DNA from: Bacillus sp. 2205SS5-2
GTDB lineage: Bacteria; Bacillota; Bacilli; Bacillales; Bacillaceae_K
Assembly: GCF_037024155.1 (NCBI RefSeq)
Contig: NZ_JAYKTS010000008.1
Coordinates: 92,605-137,194 of the forward strand
Direction of reading: 5' to 3'
DNA: 44,590 nucleotides
The translations under genes and the position numbers were made by a program. This document shows positions 26,360 through 34,768 of the stretch, piece after piece (positions within the stretch are counted from its first letter, which is position 1; every line of letters begins with the position of its first letter). Below the pieces are notes generated by a model that was not told the origin of the DNA, searched no databases, and saw nothing but the letters and a program-made list of their open reading frames with translations.

Positions 26360-27708
26360 GATCTCTTCTTCTCCTTTACTTCTTTTACTTCACATTTTAA
26401 TGTGCCGTCCGAAAGTTCTAACGTGACACTTTCTCCAATGGTCACCTGTTGTTTACTTTTGACGATTTGCTCTTCTTCTGAATAAACAACACTATATCCT
26501 CGTTCTAATATTTTCAATGGACTAAGTGCATCAAGTGTACCTACCAATTTTTCAAAATCTTTGGTATGGCTTCTCCACTGCACTTTCATGCTGTGATGTA
26601 GTCTATTAGATATTCGCTCAAAATTTAAACTCTTACTTTGAAGCTGAGTATTCGGATGCTGTCTTTCCAGTCTTTTTTGGATATATATTAAGTTGTCCTT
26701 CAAGTTTTTTACTTTAAGAAGGTATTCGCCTTTAAGTTTCTCATTTAGACGATCCAGTTTTTCAATTTTTTGTGCATACAAACTATTAGGATTTCGAAAA
26801 ACATAAGACTGCTCTATATTTTTTAGCCGAACTTTACTTTCTTTTACCTTCTCGTTAAGGGATCGAGATAATCGACGCCTACTTTGGTTGATGCGCTCTT
26901 CCAGTTCTTTTATATGAGGAACCGCTATTTCTGCGGCTCCGGTTGGTGTAGGGGCTCTCATATCAGAAATGAAATCAACAATTGTAAAATCCGTTTCATG
27001 CCCGACTGCTGAAATGATTGGAATCTGTGATTCCGCTATTGCTCTTGCTACTATTTCCTCATTAAAGGCCCATAATTCTTCGATCGAACCACCACCACGA
27101 CCGACGATTAGCACATCAATTTTATCCAAAGCATTCGCTCTTTCAATTCCCCTCACAATTGAAGGGGCCGCTTGATCTCCTTGGACAGTTGCAGGAATGA
27201 TCAATACTTTTGCAACCGGATATCTCCGTTCAATCGTGGTAATAATATCTCTTACTGCGGCTCCAGTTGGAGAGGTAATTACACCAATCACTTCAGGAAA
27301 ACGTGGTAGTGCTTTTTTTCTTGATGGTTCAAATAATCCTTCTTGTTCAAGTGACTTTTTTAGTTGCTCGTAAGCTAAAAATAGTTCTCCGATGCCATCT
27401 GGGCGCATTTTTTTGACGTAAATTTGATACTGCCCTCCTGACTCATAAACAGATACTTCTCCTTGAAGTAGTACTTTCATACCGCTTTCCGGTTTGAATT
27501 TCAACTGTCGATTATGTGCTGAGAACATAACGGCAAGAAGTCTTGCTTTTTCATCTTTTAGTGTAAAATACATATGACCACTGGAATGCTCTTTGAAATT
27601 TGACAGTTCTCCCCTAACGTAAACATCGGTCAGGTGGGGATCGGCATCAAATTTTCGTTTTATGTATTTCGTTAAAGATTGAACCGATAAATACCGGTTA
27701 TCTGTCAT
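26356..27708 (-). CDS. xseA: Exodeoxyribonuclease VII large subunit
   Basis: Catalytic subunit of exonuclease VII. 450 residues. An N-terminal OB-fold (SVQSLTKYIKRKFDADPHLTDVYVRGELSNFK) is followed by a catalytic core with GVITSPTGAAVRDII, LIVGRGGGSIEELWAFNEE and SAVGHETDFTIVDF, then long coiled coils (about 260-380) and the C-terminal LSPLKILERGYS. The ATG at 27706-27708 is chosen because AGAAAGGA lies 9 bases upstream; a TTG nine bases earlier overlaps it. Upstream, a nested pair of repeat elements separates it from folD, which is adjacent in B. subtilis. Confidence 0.95.
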   Translation of the reverse strand: MTDNRYLSVQSLTKYIKRKFDADPHLTDVYVRGELSNFKEHSSGHMYFTLKDEKARLLAVMFSAHNRQLKFKPESGMKVLLQGEVSVYESGGQYQIYVKKMRPDGIGELFLAYEQLKKSLEQEGLFEPSRKKALPRFPEVIGVITSPTGAAVRDIITTIERRYPVAKVLIIPATVQGDQAAPSIVRGIERANALDKIDVLIVGRGGGSIEELWAFNEEIVARAIAESQIPIISAVGHETDFTIVDFISDMRAPTPTGAAEIAVPHIKELEERINQSRRRLSRSLNEKVKESKVRLKNIEQSYVFRNPNSLYAQKIEKLDRLNEKLKGEYLLKVKNLKDNLIYIQKRLERQHPNTQLQSKSLNFERISNRLHHSMKVQWRSHTKDFEKLVGTLDALSPLKILERGYSVVYSEEEQIVKSKQQVTIGESVTLELSDGTLKCEVKEVKEKKRS

Positions 27709-27728
27709 GCTGTTCAATCCTTTCTGAT

Positions 27729-28080
27729 AAACTCTTTTCGTAAAATTTGTTACTCCTAACCCAAAGAAAAAACAGTCACTAATTTTCTTGGGAGTAGTTT
27801 TTACTTTTTGTCAAAAATGAAAAATGTTTCTTTAAGAAACGACCAAGAAGTCATATGAGTAGTCTGTTTTCGCAAAGTTTGTGGCTTTTCGAATTAGCCC
27901 TCCCCTATCGTGATGAAGAATGACTTTGGGCATTTTTCCGCATCATTTTTAACCCGAAATAAGGAAAAAGAAACGTGTATTTCCTTCTTTTTTTGTATGC
28001 TACAACTACAAAGTATGGGAAAAGAGCCTATAAATAAAAGAATTCATTCCTTTTCAAAAAGCCATGATCTTTACGAAAGG
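27729..28080. repeat. Older MITE copy split by a second MITE
   Basis: The left part (about 27729-27861) begins AACTCTTTTCGTAAAATTTG and shares the stretch CAAAGAAAAAACAG with copy 1 (7172-7353). The right part (28029-28080) reads CATTCCTTTTCAAAAAGCCA then ATCTTTACGAAA, like the right end of copy 1. Between them lies the inverted, better-preserved copy at 27862-28028. The outer ends are degraded. Confidence 0.6.
27862..28028. mobile_element. MITE copy 2 (167 bp), inserted into an older copy
   Basis: Terminal repeats are GTCTGTTTTCGCAAAG at the left and, read inward from the right end, GGCTCTTTTCCCATACTTTG. Its interior, in reverse orientation, matches the element at 41745-41907 closely (shared GTAGCATACAAAAAA, ATTTCGGGTTAAAAATG and GGGCTAATTCGAAAAGCCAC). 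The 8 bp on each side are TATGAGTA and TATAAATA (6 of 8 identical), a decayed target duplication. No coding capacity. Confidence 0.8.
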
Positions 28081-28213
28081 CTTTTTTTGTATGCAATCTT
28101 GCTATTTAATCTAATTTCTGATGAAATCCCTCGTTTTGTTGTTGGTTCTCAACAAGAACAGACTCTAATAACGCACTGCCCTGTTTGAACAGTTAGCTTT
28201 TTAACTTGAATGG

Positions 28214-28252
28214 AAAAGGCTACCTTTCCTAAATATAACGGAAGGTAGCCTT
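28214..28252 (-). terminator. Intrinsic terminator of folD
   Basis: AAGGCTACCTTTCC (28216-28229) pairs with GGAAGGTAGCCTT (28240-28252) with one bulged base. The transcript then reads CCTTTTCC. It lies 17 bp after the folD stop and separates nusB-folD from xseA-xseB-ispA. Confidence 0.8.
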
Positions 28253-28268
28253 GATTTCCAATGAATCC

Positions 28269-29150
28269 TTAGCTTTGTTCTGCAGGGACAATGGGATGTT
28301 GAGTGTTTTGAGCGGCCAGTAGTGTGTTAAATAAGAGCATAGTTATAGTCATCGGACCCACTCCGCCAGGAACTGGTGTAATGTAAGAAGCCACTTCTTT
28401 GACTGCTGTAAAATCAACATCACCACAAAGCTTTCCCTTCTCGTTACGATTCATACCAACATCAATGACAATGGCACCCTTTTTTACATGTTTTTTTGTA
28501 ATAAGGTTCGGAGTTCCGACAGCGCTCACAACGATATCGGCCATTTGTGTGTGTTGGACCAAGTCTTTTGTTTTTGAGTGACAATATGTAACTGTTGCAT
28601 TTTGTTGAAGAAATAATTGTCCTGCAGGTTTTCCGACAATGTTACTCCGTCCCACGATTACGACATGTTTGCCTTCAACGTCAATGTTTTCTGATTCGAG
28701 CATTTTCATAATTCCAAAAGGGGTGCAGGGTAGGAAGGACGTTTTACCATTCATCATTCTCCCTACATTCAAAGGATGAAATCCGTCTACATCTTTTTCT
28801 GGGAGAATTGCTTCAATGACTAATTTTTCTGAGATGTGATTGGGCAAGGGGAGTTGAACGAGAATTCCGTGAATGGACGAATCATCATTTAATTGTTGAA
28901 TTTTCGCTAATAACTCAGCTTGTGGCAATGATTCGGGATACTCGATTAGGACAGAGTTCATACCTAACTTTTCACATGCCTTCTGTTTCATCGATACATA
29001 TGTCTTTGAAGCCTGATTATTCCCGATGAGAATCACTGCTAAACTGGGGGTAACGCCTTGAGAATTCAAGGTTTTAACCTCTTCGTGAATTGACTCGCGA
29101 ATCTTTTGTGAGATCTCTTTGCCATTTAGTAAAGTTGCCATACTCCTCAT
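28269..29150 (-). CDS. folD: Bifunctional methylene-THF dehydrogenase / methenyl-THF cyclohydrolase
   Basis: NADP-dependent enzyme of one-carbon metabolism interconverting methylene- and formyl-tetrahydrofolate. 293 residues, or 290 if the second ATG at 29139-29141 is used (MATLLNGKEISQ, the usual family start). The catalytic Tyr and Lys are in KTYVSMKQKACEKLGM, and the substrate motif is GILVQLPLP. The NADP site is VVIVGRSNIVGKPAGQLF and the C-terminal signature is TPVPGGVGPMTITML. Shine-Dalgarno sequences are close to both starts and do not decide between them. It follows nusB directly. Confidence 0.95.
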   Translation of the reverse strand: MRSMATLLNGKEISQKIRESIHEEVKTLNSQGVTPSLAVILIGNNQASKTYVSMKQKACEKLGMNSVLIEYPESLPQAELLAKIQQLNDDSSIHGILVQLPLPNHISEKLVIEAILPEKDVDGFHPLNVGRMMNGKTSFLPCTPFGIMKMLESENIDVEGKHVVIVGRSNIVGKPAGQLFLQQNATVTYCHSKTKDLVQHTQMADIVVSAVGTPNLITKKHVKKGAIVIDVGMNRNEKGKLCGDVDFTAVKEVASYITPVPGGVGPMTITMLLFNTLLAAQNTQHPIVPAEQS

Positions 29151-29166
29151 CCCCCAATTATATAGT

Positions 29167-29559
29167 TTACTTGTTTAATTCATCATGAACTTTTGAAAGA
29201 ACACCATTAATGAACTTGCTTGATTTTTCATCACCAAACGTCTTCGACACTTCAATCGCTTCATTGATAATAACCTTATGTGGCGTATCCAAGACGAATT
29301 GCATCTCATAGACTGCCAAACGCAAAATATTTCGATCGACTTTTGCTAAACGGTCAAAAGTCCAACGCTCTAAATGCGACGAAATTCTTTTATCAATTGC
29401 TGGGAGGTGTTCTGCAGTCCCTAAAACCAACTGAGTCAGATAGGTGTCGCCTTCTTCATCCTCTGTAATATTGGCTAATGCCACATCTGCCTCTAACTCA
29501 CTCATATCCATTTGAAAAAGGGCTTGTAACGCCTTTTCTCTCGCCGTACGTCTTTTCAT
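29167..29559 (-). CDS. nusB: Transcription antitermination factor NusB
   Basis: RNA-binding helical protein that with NusE (S10) binds boxA and allows processive rRNA transcription. 130 residues. Motifs are the N-terminal RRTAREKALQALFQMDMSE, RNILRLAVYEMQF, and VIINEAIEVSKTFGDEKSSKFINGVLSKV near the C-terminus. The ATG at 29557-29559 has AAAGGAG 8 bases upstream. An upstream in-frame start would add 22 non-conserved residues and is rejected. Confidence 0.96.
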   Translation of the reverse strand: MKRRTAREKALQALFQMDMSELEADVALANITEDEEGDTYLTQLVLGTAEHLPAIDKRISSHLERWTFDRLAKVDRNILRLAVYEMQFVLDTPHKVIINEAIEVSKTFGDEKSSKFINGVLSKVHDELNK

Positions 29560-30002
29560 GTATAATACTCCTTTAAATTCACGATTATATAAAAAGATAA
29601 TAGCACATAGAATGCCGGGAAGCACGACATCTGAAGAAAAAATTAAATTTCAGAATCATGTGAATTATCTATCTAAAAATAAATACTCTATCTTTTTTCC
29701 TAACTTGGATGGCTCTCTTCCAAAATCATTCAAACGAATAATGCTATTGACACTTATTTATAAGTCCCTTTTTCAATAATTTGTTCCCATTCAATCAAAT
29801 ATTGAATGGGAACATCCTCTATTGCTGATGTTACATTCGCAGCGATATAAAATGATGTTTCAAAGTCTATCTACATCCAGATGTATGGCTTGGTTCGACA
29901 AGCAGCAACCTTGGCGAAAACATTCACCGCTAGAATACACATTTTCTAAAATGCTATATTGCTCGTCGCTTCCTTCCAGTTCAATGTTCTCAAGACAGCA
30001 AA
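29560..30002. other. Non-coding gap between nusB and asp23 with a perfect palindrome
   Basis: No convincing gene on either strand. It holds a 13-bp inverted repeat (29783-29795 with 29801-29813, GTTCCCATTCAAT) without a T-run on either side. A short stretch near 29904-29925 (GCAACCTTGGCGAAAACA) resembles a decayed MITE end. On the minus strand, 29856-29998 is open without a start codon (reading LENIELEGSDEQYSILENVY and on), perhaps a gene fragment. Confidence 0.5.
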
Positions 30003-30034
30003 AAAACCAAAGGTATAATACCTTTGGTTTTACT
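30001..30034 (-). terminator. Intrinsic terminator of the accB-accC-asp23 unit
   Basis: AAAACCAAAGGTA and its complement TACCTTTGGTTTT form a nearly uninterrupted palindrome at 30003-30031, followed on the transcript by T-rich sequence. It overlaps the asp23 stop codon. Confidence 0.8.
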
Positions 30035-30446
30035 CTACTTCATCAAAATCCATTTCATTTTTCGAAGTTTCAAACGAAACGCCTACTACATGAATATTCA
30101 CTTCTTTAGTATCAAGAGCTGTCATATTAAGTAATGCCTGACGAATGTTGTCTTGTACTTGATGAGCTACCGTTGGAATGGAAACACCAAATCCCATTAC
30201 GCAATACACATCAATAGCGATACCATCTTCTTCTAACTCTACTTTCACTCCTTTACCATGGTTTTTCTTACCTAGGCGTTCCACGACTCCTGAAGCAAAA
30301 TTCCCTCTCATTTGAGCCACACCTTCTACCTCTGACGCAGCGATTCCAGCAATGACTTCAATGACTTCTGGCGCAATCTCAATTTTACCAAGACCGTCCT
30401 TATCATGATTCATTTGCAATAATGTTTGAACTTGATTTTCAGCCAT
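30030..30446 (-). CDS. yqhY: Asp23/DUF322 family protein (YqhY)
   Basis: Asp23/Gls24-family protein encoded with the biotin-dependent acetyl-CoA carboxylase genes. In B. subtilis, YqhY is linked to keeping acetyl-CoA carboxylase activity in check. 138 residues. The hallmark is KIEIAPEVIEVIAGIAASEVEGVAQMRGNFASGVVERLG, followed by GIAIDVYCVMGFGVSIPTVAHQVQDNIRQAL and the C-terminal VNIHVVGVSFE. There is no signal or membrane segment. The ATG is at 30444-30446, 27 bp after accC, so it is cotranscribed with accBC. Confidence 0.93.
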   Translation of the reverse strand: MAENQVQTLLQMNHDKDGLGKIEIAPEVIEVIAGIAASEVEGVAQMRGNFASGVVERLGKKNHGKGVKVELEEDGIAIDVYCVMGFGVSIPTVAHQVQDNIRQALLNMTALDTKEVNIHVVGVSFETSKNEMDFDEVE

Positions 30447-30473
30447 ATAAAATTCTCCTCCTGTAAAAGGTTT

Positions 30474-31823
30474 TTATTTCATTACCTCATATTTTTCTAG
30501 AAATTTCGTATTGAAATTTCCGTCCACAAACACATCATGTTCTAACAGTTTCAAATGAAAAGGAATGGTGGTGTTAATTCCTTCAATAACAAACTCACTC
30601 AAAGCTCTCTTCATTCTAGCGATGGCTTCTTCCCTCGTGGATCCATAAGCAATGACTTTTGCAATCATGGAATCATAGTAGGGAGGAATACTATACCCTG
30701 GATACGCAGCGGAATCCACTCGCACCCCGAAACCACCTGGCGGTAGATACATTTCAATCTTACCTGGAGAAGGCATAAAGTTCTTCTCAGGGTTTTCAGC
30801 ATTAATTCTACACTCTATTGCCCATCCAGTAAAGCAAACCTCCTCTTGAGTAAAGCGAAGGGGCTTTCCTGATGCAATTAAAATCTGTTCCTTAATTAAG
30901 TCGACACCTGTTACCATTTCAGTAACTGGATGTTCCACTTGGATACGAGTATTCATTTCCATGAAGTAAAATTTTCTTTCATGGTAATCATAAATAAATT
31001 CTACTGTGCCTGCCCCCGTATAATCAACTGCTTTGGCTGCTTTTACCGCTGCTTCTCCCATTGCTTTTCGCATCTCTCCATCGACCACAGGAGAAGGTGT
31101 TTCTTCAAGAAGTTTTTGCAAACGCCGTTGAATGGAACAGTCTCTTTCACCGAGATGAATAATATGTCCTTTTTCATCTCCTAATATTTGAATTTCCACA
31201 TGTCTGAAGTCCTCGATATATTTTTCAAGGTAAACACCTGGGTTTCCAAACGCTGTCATGGCTTCTTGTTGGGTAATGTTGATTCCCTTTCTTAATTCTT
31301 CTTCATTTTTTGCCACTCGTATCCCTTTTCCACCACCACCAGCTGTTGCTTTAATGATGACAGGATACCCCATTTTATTTGCTAATCCGACTCCCTCATC
31401 GACATCTTTTAAGATACCCTTTGAGCCAGGTACAATTGGCACACCCGCTATTTCCATTGTTTCTCGAGCAACGTCTTTTGTACCCATTTTATTTATCGCT
31501 TCAGGAGTTGGACCTACAAACGTAATATTGCATTCTCTACATAAATCTGCAAAGTCCGCATTTTCCGCAAGAAATCCATATCCTGGGTGAATAGCATCAC
31601 AATCAGTCAATTTAGCAACGGAAATAATGTTAGTGAAACTTAAATAACTATCTTTTGATGCTTTTGGTCCAATACAATAGGCTTCATCAGCTAACTGAAC
31701 ATGCAATCCTTCTCGATCGCCTTCTGAATAAACAGCCACACTTTCAATGCCCAATTCACGGCAAGCCCGGATGATCCTAACGGCAATTTCTCCTCGATTG
31801 GCAATGAGCAATTTTTTTATCAT
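30474..31823 (-). CDS. accC: Acetyl-CoA carboxylase, biotin carboxylase subunit
   Basis: Carboxylates the biotin of AccB with bicarbonate and ATP, the first half of malonyl-CoA synthesis. 449 residues. The N-terminal fold is [23 protein letters not shown]. The ATP-grasp domain has [14 protein letters not shown], the bicarbonate and biotin region has [17 protein letters not shown], and [25 protein letters not shown] is the metal and catalytic segment. The C-terminal biotin carboxylase domain includes [11 protein letters not shown]. The ATG lies 13 bp after accB. Confidence 0.97.
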   Translation of the reverse strand: MIKKLLIANRGEIAVRIIRACRELGIESVAVYSEGDREGLHVQLADEAYCIGPKASKDSYLSFTNIISVAKLTDCDAIHPGYGFLAENADFADLCRECNITFVGPTPEAINKMGTKDVARETMEIAGVPIVPGSKGILKDVDEGVGLANKMGYPVIIKATAGGGGKGIRVAKNEEELRKGINITQQEAMTAFGNPGVYLEKYIEDFRHVEIQILGDEKGHIIHLGERDCSIQRRLQKLLEETPSPVVDGEMRKAMGEAAVKAAKAVDYTGAGTVEFIYDYHERKFYFMEMNTRIQVEHPVTEMVTGVDLIKEQILIASGKPLRFTQEEVCFTGWAIECRINAENPEKNFMPSPGKIEMYLPPGGFGVRVDSAAYPGYSIPPYYDSMIAKVIAYGSTREEAIARMKRALSEFVIEGINTTIPFHLKLLEHDVFVDGNFNTKFLEKYEVMK

Positions 31824-31836
31824 CTAGATCGCTCCT

Positions 31837-32340
31837 TTATATCTTCACTAAGAAGAGTGGTTGACCATATTCTACAAGTTGCCCGTCTTCAGCTAAAATT
31901 TCAACAATTTCGCCACTTATTTCTGCTTCGATCTCATTAAAAAGCTTCATTGCTTCAACAATACATACAACGCTTTCTTTTGATACTCTATCTCCTACTT
32001 TTACATAATTATCAGCTTCAGGAGAAGGAGATTGATAGAACGTACCCACCATAGGAGATGTGATTTTATGTAAATTTTCATTCGCTTCATCTAAATTTTT
32101 TTCAGTTTGTTTAGATTTGGTTTCATTAGACACCTCAGCTGACACTGCAGCAATAGCTTTTGGAAGTTCTTCATTCACTGGCGCCTTTGATATTTCCGAC
32201 ACAACTTCTGGTACTCGGACAGTTGATCCGATTCCTTTTTTCATTTTAACTTTACTACCTTCATATTCATAAACAAATTCGTCAATACTTGAATTATCAA
32301 TAAGCTTAATTAGCTCACGAATCTCTTGTACTTTTAGCAT
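31837..32340 (-). CDS. accB: Acetyl-CoA carboxylase, biotin carboxyl carrier protein
   Basis: Carrier that swings biotin between AccC and the AccDA carboxyltransferase. 167 residues. An N-terminal helical region ([25 protein letters not shown]) is followed by an Ala/Pro/Glu linker and a biotinyl domain from about 90, with the thumb-like [17 protein letters not shown]; the biotinylated Lys is about residue 132. The ATG at 32338-32340 has AAGGGG 8 bases upstream and gives the usual N-terminus; a GTG nine bases earlier is the alternative. It is first in the accB-accC-yqhY unit. Confidence 0.95.
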   Translation of the reverse strand: MLKVQEIRELIKLIDNSSIDEFVYEYEGSKVKMKKGIGSTVRVPEVVSEISKAPVNEELPKAIAAVSAEVSNETKSKQTEKNLDEANENLHKITSPMVGTFYQSPSPEADNYVKVGDRVSKESVVCIVEAMKLFNEIEAEISGEIVEILAEDGQLVEYGQPLFLVKI

Positions 32341-32382
32341 ATAAGACACCCCTTAGAATAATAATTATGACTAGATACTAAT

Positions 32383-32412
32383 ATCATACAATAACAGCTA
32401 GTCTAAATTCAA
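32383..32412 (-). promoter_or_regulatory. Predicted promoter of accB
   Basis: On the minus strand, TTGAAT (32407-32412), 18 bp, then TATGAT (32383-32388), about 43 bp upstream of the accB start. Confidence 0.45.
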
Positions 32413-32424
32413 TTGTGAAATATT

Positions 32425-32438
32425 TTAAAGCGTTTTCA
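32425..32438 (-). promoter_or_regulatory. Possible cre (CcpA) site upstream of accB
   Basis: The minus strand reads TGAAAACGCTTTAA, which matches the cre consensus TGWAANCGNTNWCA at 13 of 14 positions. It lies 12 bp upstream of the predicted -35, a position used by CcpA as an activator in other Bacillus promoters. Confidence 0.4.
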
Positions 32439-32587
32439 CTTATTTCTATTTTAATCCTTTTTCCGCGAATATAAAATGGATATCTTACATTTTCGTCTTA
32501 ATTTATCGTTCTTCTTGTATGAATTGTTACTATTTTATTGACAATTCAAAGAAGTTCTCCTTTTTCAGCAGTAATGTCATACAACAA

Positions 32588-32672
32588 GGCTCTTTTCGTA
32601 TACATTGTAGCTATTTCATCTTATTCTTGATTAAATCTTCCATTTCACGGTTGATTTCCATCAAAAACAGCC
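32588..32672. mobile_element. MITE copy 4, internally deleted (85 bp)
   Basis: The left end GGCTCTTTTCGTATACATTG is identical to copy 1 over 20 bases. The right end is reduced to CAAAAACAGCC. The flanking 8-mers TACAACAA and TTTAACAA agree at 6 of 8. It is a shortened, decaying member of the same family. Confidence 0.65.
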
Positions 32673-33385
32673 TTTAACAAACAGGAAAATATGCCCCGAA
32701 ACCTATCGTCCCTTATATATATATTGCAGGGAAAAGCAAAGATCTATGTGGAAATAGCCTAATTTATAGAATTATCAAACTTACTTGAAGAGTGAACCAT
32801 GAATTCATTAATCCAACTAAAAAGAATGATTTCTATTGAAAAAATTACGTTTTCCCACAAACCACAGTTTTTTTATTTTTTCTTATTTTAGCAATATCGG
32901 CTATCTACAGAAAACTTTTAAGGTTTTGTGCTTCTTCATCAGGATTTGTCAGCATGACTATCTTTATCCTTAAACCCTTTTAGCTTTTCAGTATAGGCTC
33001 TATTTATTGTTCAGTTTAGTCACCGCTACCCTACCCGAGAATTTGGAAGATACTTTTCAGAGCTCCCTAATATTTCATTCAGTTGCCTAACGAAAGCAAA
33101 TCAGACCTTGAAGTAGTGAATATGGCTTAGCGATCCTCTACAGCACGCTTCACACAGTTTAGACCAATGTAAATCCAATTAGAAATCAGCTGAACCAAAC
33201 AAGCAGATATCACAGGTATTACAATTACAGCTAGGTTCATTAAAGTTCAATCTAGCAGAAACAATTGTCTGCCAACAAGGACTCTCATCTGATCTTCGTT
33301 CTCAAAAAATGCAATATCAACAGATCGGTCAAATCGAACATTACATGGCAAGAAATAAACGCATTTTTTACACTCATCAGACATC
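32673..33385. other. Large gap between accB and spoIIIAH with decayed coding remnants
   Basis: No intact gene. On the plus strand, protein-like stretches are readable between stops: 33014-33118 gives VQFSHRYPTREFGRYFSELP and on, and about 33183-33393 gives FNLAETIVCQQGLSSDLRSQ, then IGQIEHYMARNKRIFYTHQ, ending in a stop inside the terminator. They may be fragments of one dead gene. I do not recognise the family. Confidence 0.4.
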
Positions 33386-33416
33386 AAAAAGCTGATTGGA
33401 TCACAATCAGCTTTTT
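33386..33416. terminator. Bidirectional terminator downstream of the spoIIIA operon
   Basis: A perfect 13-bp stem, AAAAAGCTGATTG (33386-33398) with CAATCAGCTTTTT (33404-33416), has a 5-nt loop. It can stop spoIIIA transcripts from the right and any transcript of the decayed plus-strand remnant. Confidence 0.8.
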
Positions 33417-33538
33417 GAATGATATACTGTTCAAGTCGTTACTTTCATCAAAGGGGCCTTTCTGATCCTACCCGGAATGAAATGATGAGTGAATCTACCC
33501 AAGGAGGTTAGCCTTCAGTTTTAAATAAGGAAAAATTT

Positions 33539-34102
33539 TCATTCATTCAGAGGTTGAAATTCCACAGCAACATTTTGCAATGTCCCTAACTCATCTCGTA
33601 CCATCCGAATGATGTTATTTGCCTCTTTTCTTGTCGGCTCCGTACCTCCTGCTTTAACAGTCACTTTCACTTTCCCATCGACAGTTCGCACAAAAACATC
33701 TTCGTATCCATTGGATTTTATCATAAATTCTAGTGTTTTTTCTTGAGTATTCAACTCTCTTATCTTTTGCATTTCGCCATAAGCTGTGTTTTTATCAGAC
33801 GTCGAGGCATCCGCCGAGGCCACAATCGCCATTAAATCACCAATCATTTCATCTCTCTCTTCCACAATATCCATACGAAGTGCGGTAAACACAGGATCAT
33901 CTGTTATTTCACTTACAATTTCAACATCACTCTCTGCTACTGCGTCAGAAGGACTCTCTTCCGTGACAGCGGTCTCTTCCCCCTCCGTATCAACAGCTGC
34001 CATATTTGGTGTGTCTGTCGGTGACATCACATAATAAACCGATAGTACAACCACAAGACTAAGCATTGTTAATAACCAAACTGTTTGCTTTTTTAGTAAC
34101 AT
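33539..34102 (-). CDS. spoIIIAH: Stage III sporulation protein AH
   Basis: Mother-cell membrane protein whose extracellular domain docks with forespore SpoIIQ to form the channel between the two cells. 187 residues, shorter than the 218 of B. subtilis, with the difference in the acidic linker. The N-terminal membrane anchor is at about 8-26, the Glu/Asp/Thr-rich linker at about 30-65, and the YscJ/FliF-like ring-building domain at about 70-185 (RDEMIGDLMAIVASADASTSDKN; YEDVFVRTVDGKVKVTVKA). The ATG is at 34100-34102. It is the last gene of the operon. Confidence 0.94.
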   Translation of the reverse strand: MLLKKQTVWLLTMLSLVVVLSVYYVMSPTDTPNMAAVDTEGEETAVTEESPSDAVAESDVEIVSEITDDPVFTALRMDIVEERDEMIGDLMAIVASADASTSDKNTAYGEMQKIRELNTQEKTLEFMIKSNGYEDVFVRTVDGKVKVTVKAGGTEPTRKEANNIIRMVRDELGTLQNVAVEFQPLNE

Positions 34103-34117
34103 ATATCCTTCCCCCTT

Positions 34118-34768
34118 TTATTTCTTTGGCATTACAGAAACCTGATGACTTCCAATCCCTAATACCTTAGTAACGGCTTCTACAATCCATTTTTTCACCT
34201 GTATATTATCAGCACCTTTAGCAACTATAAGAACCCCCGTGATGGGTGGCTTTTTTGTTTCAAGGATAACTGGAGTTTCCTTATCACCCTTACGAATAAT
34301 GACAATTTTCTCATCTTTTGATTGATCCTCGATTTCTCTTTTTCCACCATCTTGATCAGTTTCCGTTGTGGTTTGATGCTGAGATGAAGAATCTTTTTCA
34401 TACACTTTTAATTCGGTTGCATCTACATTGACTACCACGAAAACCTCTCCCACACCCACCATCTCTTCCAAAGCTTTCTTCAGTTGGGTCGCGTATTGCT
34501 CTTCGTATTTTTCAATAATTTTCGAGTGCTGTTCAGTGGTTGCCCCGAATGTTTCAACACTTTCTTGACTTTCTGATTTCGGAACAAAAACATCTACTGC
34601 CTGTTCCTTTGGTGACCAAAGATCAGTTAAAAGCATAAACGCTACTCCTAGCAAAAGGACGATGAGAAAATAATGTTTTTTTGTAAGCTTCCCTTTAGAT
34701 GCATCCTTATCTTCACCCGGCTTTAGCCACTTTTTTATCCAATCAAAAGGATCCTGTTTAGAGCTCAT
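34118..34768 (-). CDS. spoIIIAG: Stage III sporulation protein AG
   Basis: Mother-cell membrane protein forming a large ring of the SpoIIIA-SpoIIQ channel. 216 residues. The cytoplasmic N-terminus is DPFDWIKKWLKPGED, a single membrane helix lies at about 30-47, and the ring-building domain includes LKKALEEMVGVGEVFVVVNVDATE, KIVIIRKGDKETPVILETKKPPITGVLIVAKGADN and VKKWIVEAVTKVLGIGSHQVSVMPKK. The start overlaps the spoIIIAF end by 11 nt. Confidence 0.95.
   Translation of the reverse strand: MSSKQDPFDWIKKWLKPGEDKDASKGKLTKKHYFLIVLLLGVAFMLLTDLWSPKEQAVDVFVPKSESQESVETFGATTEQHSKIIEKYEEQYATQLKKALEEMVGVGEVFVVVNVDATELKVYEKDSSSQHQTTTETDQDGGKREIEDQSKDEKIVIIRKGDKETPVILETKKPPITGVLIVAKGADNIQVKKWIVEAVTKVLGIGSHQVSVMPKK

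Noticed and set aside
33265-33465. 66-codon plus-strand frame across the spoIIIA terminator
   Set aside because: It reads through a strong hairpin in a different frame from the protein-like remnant and has no ribosome site.
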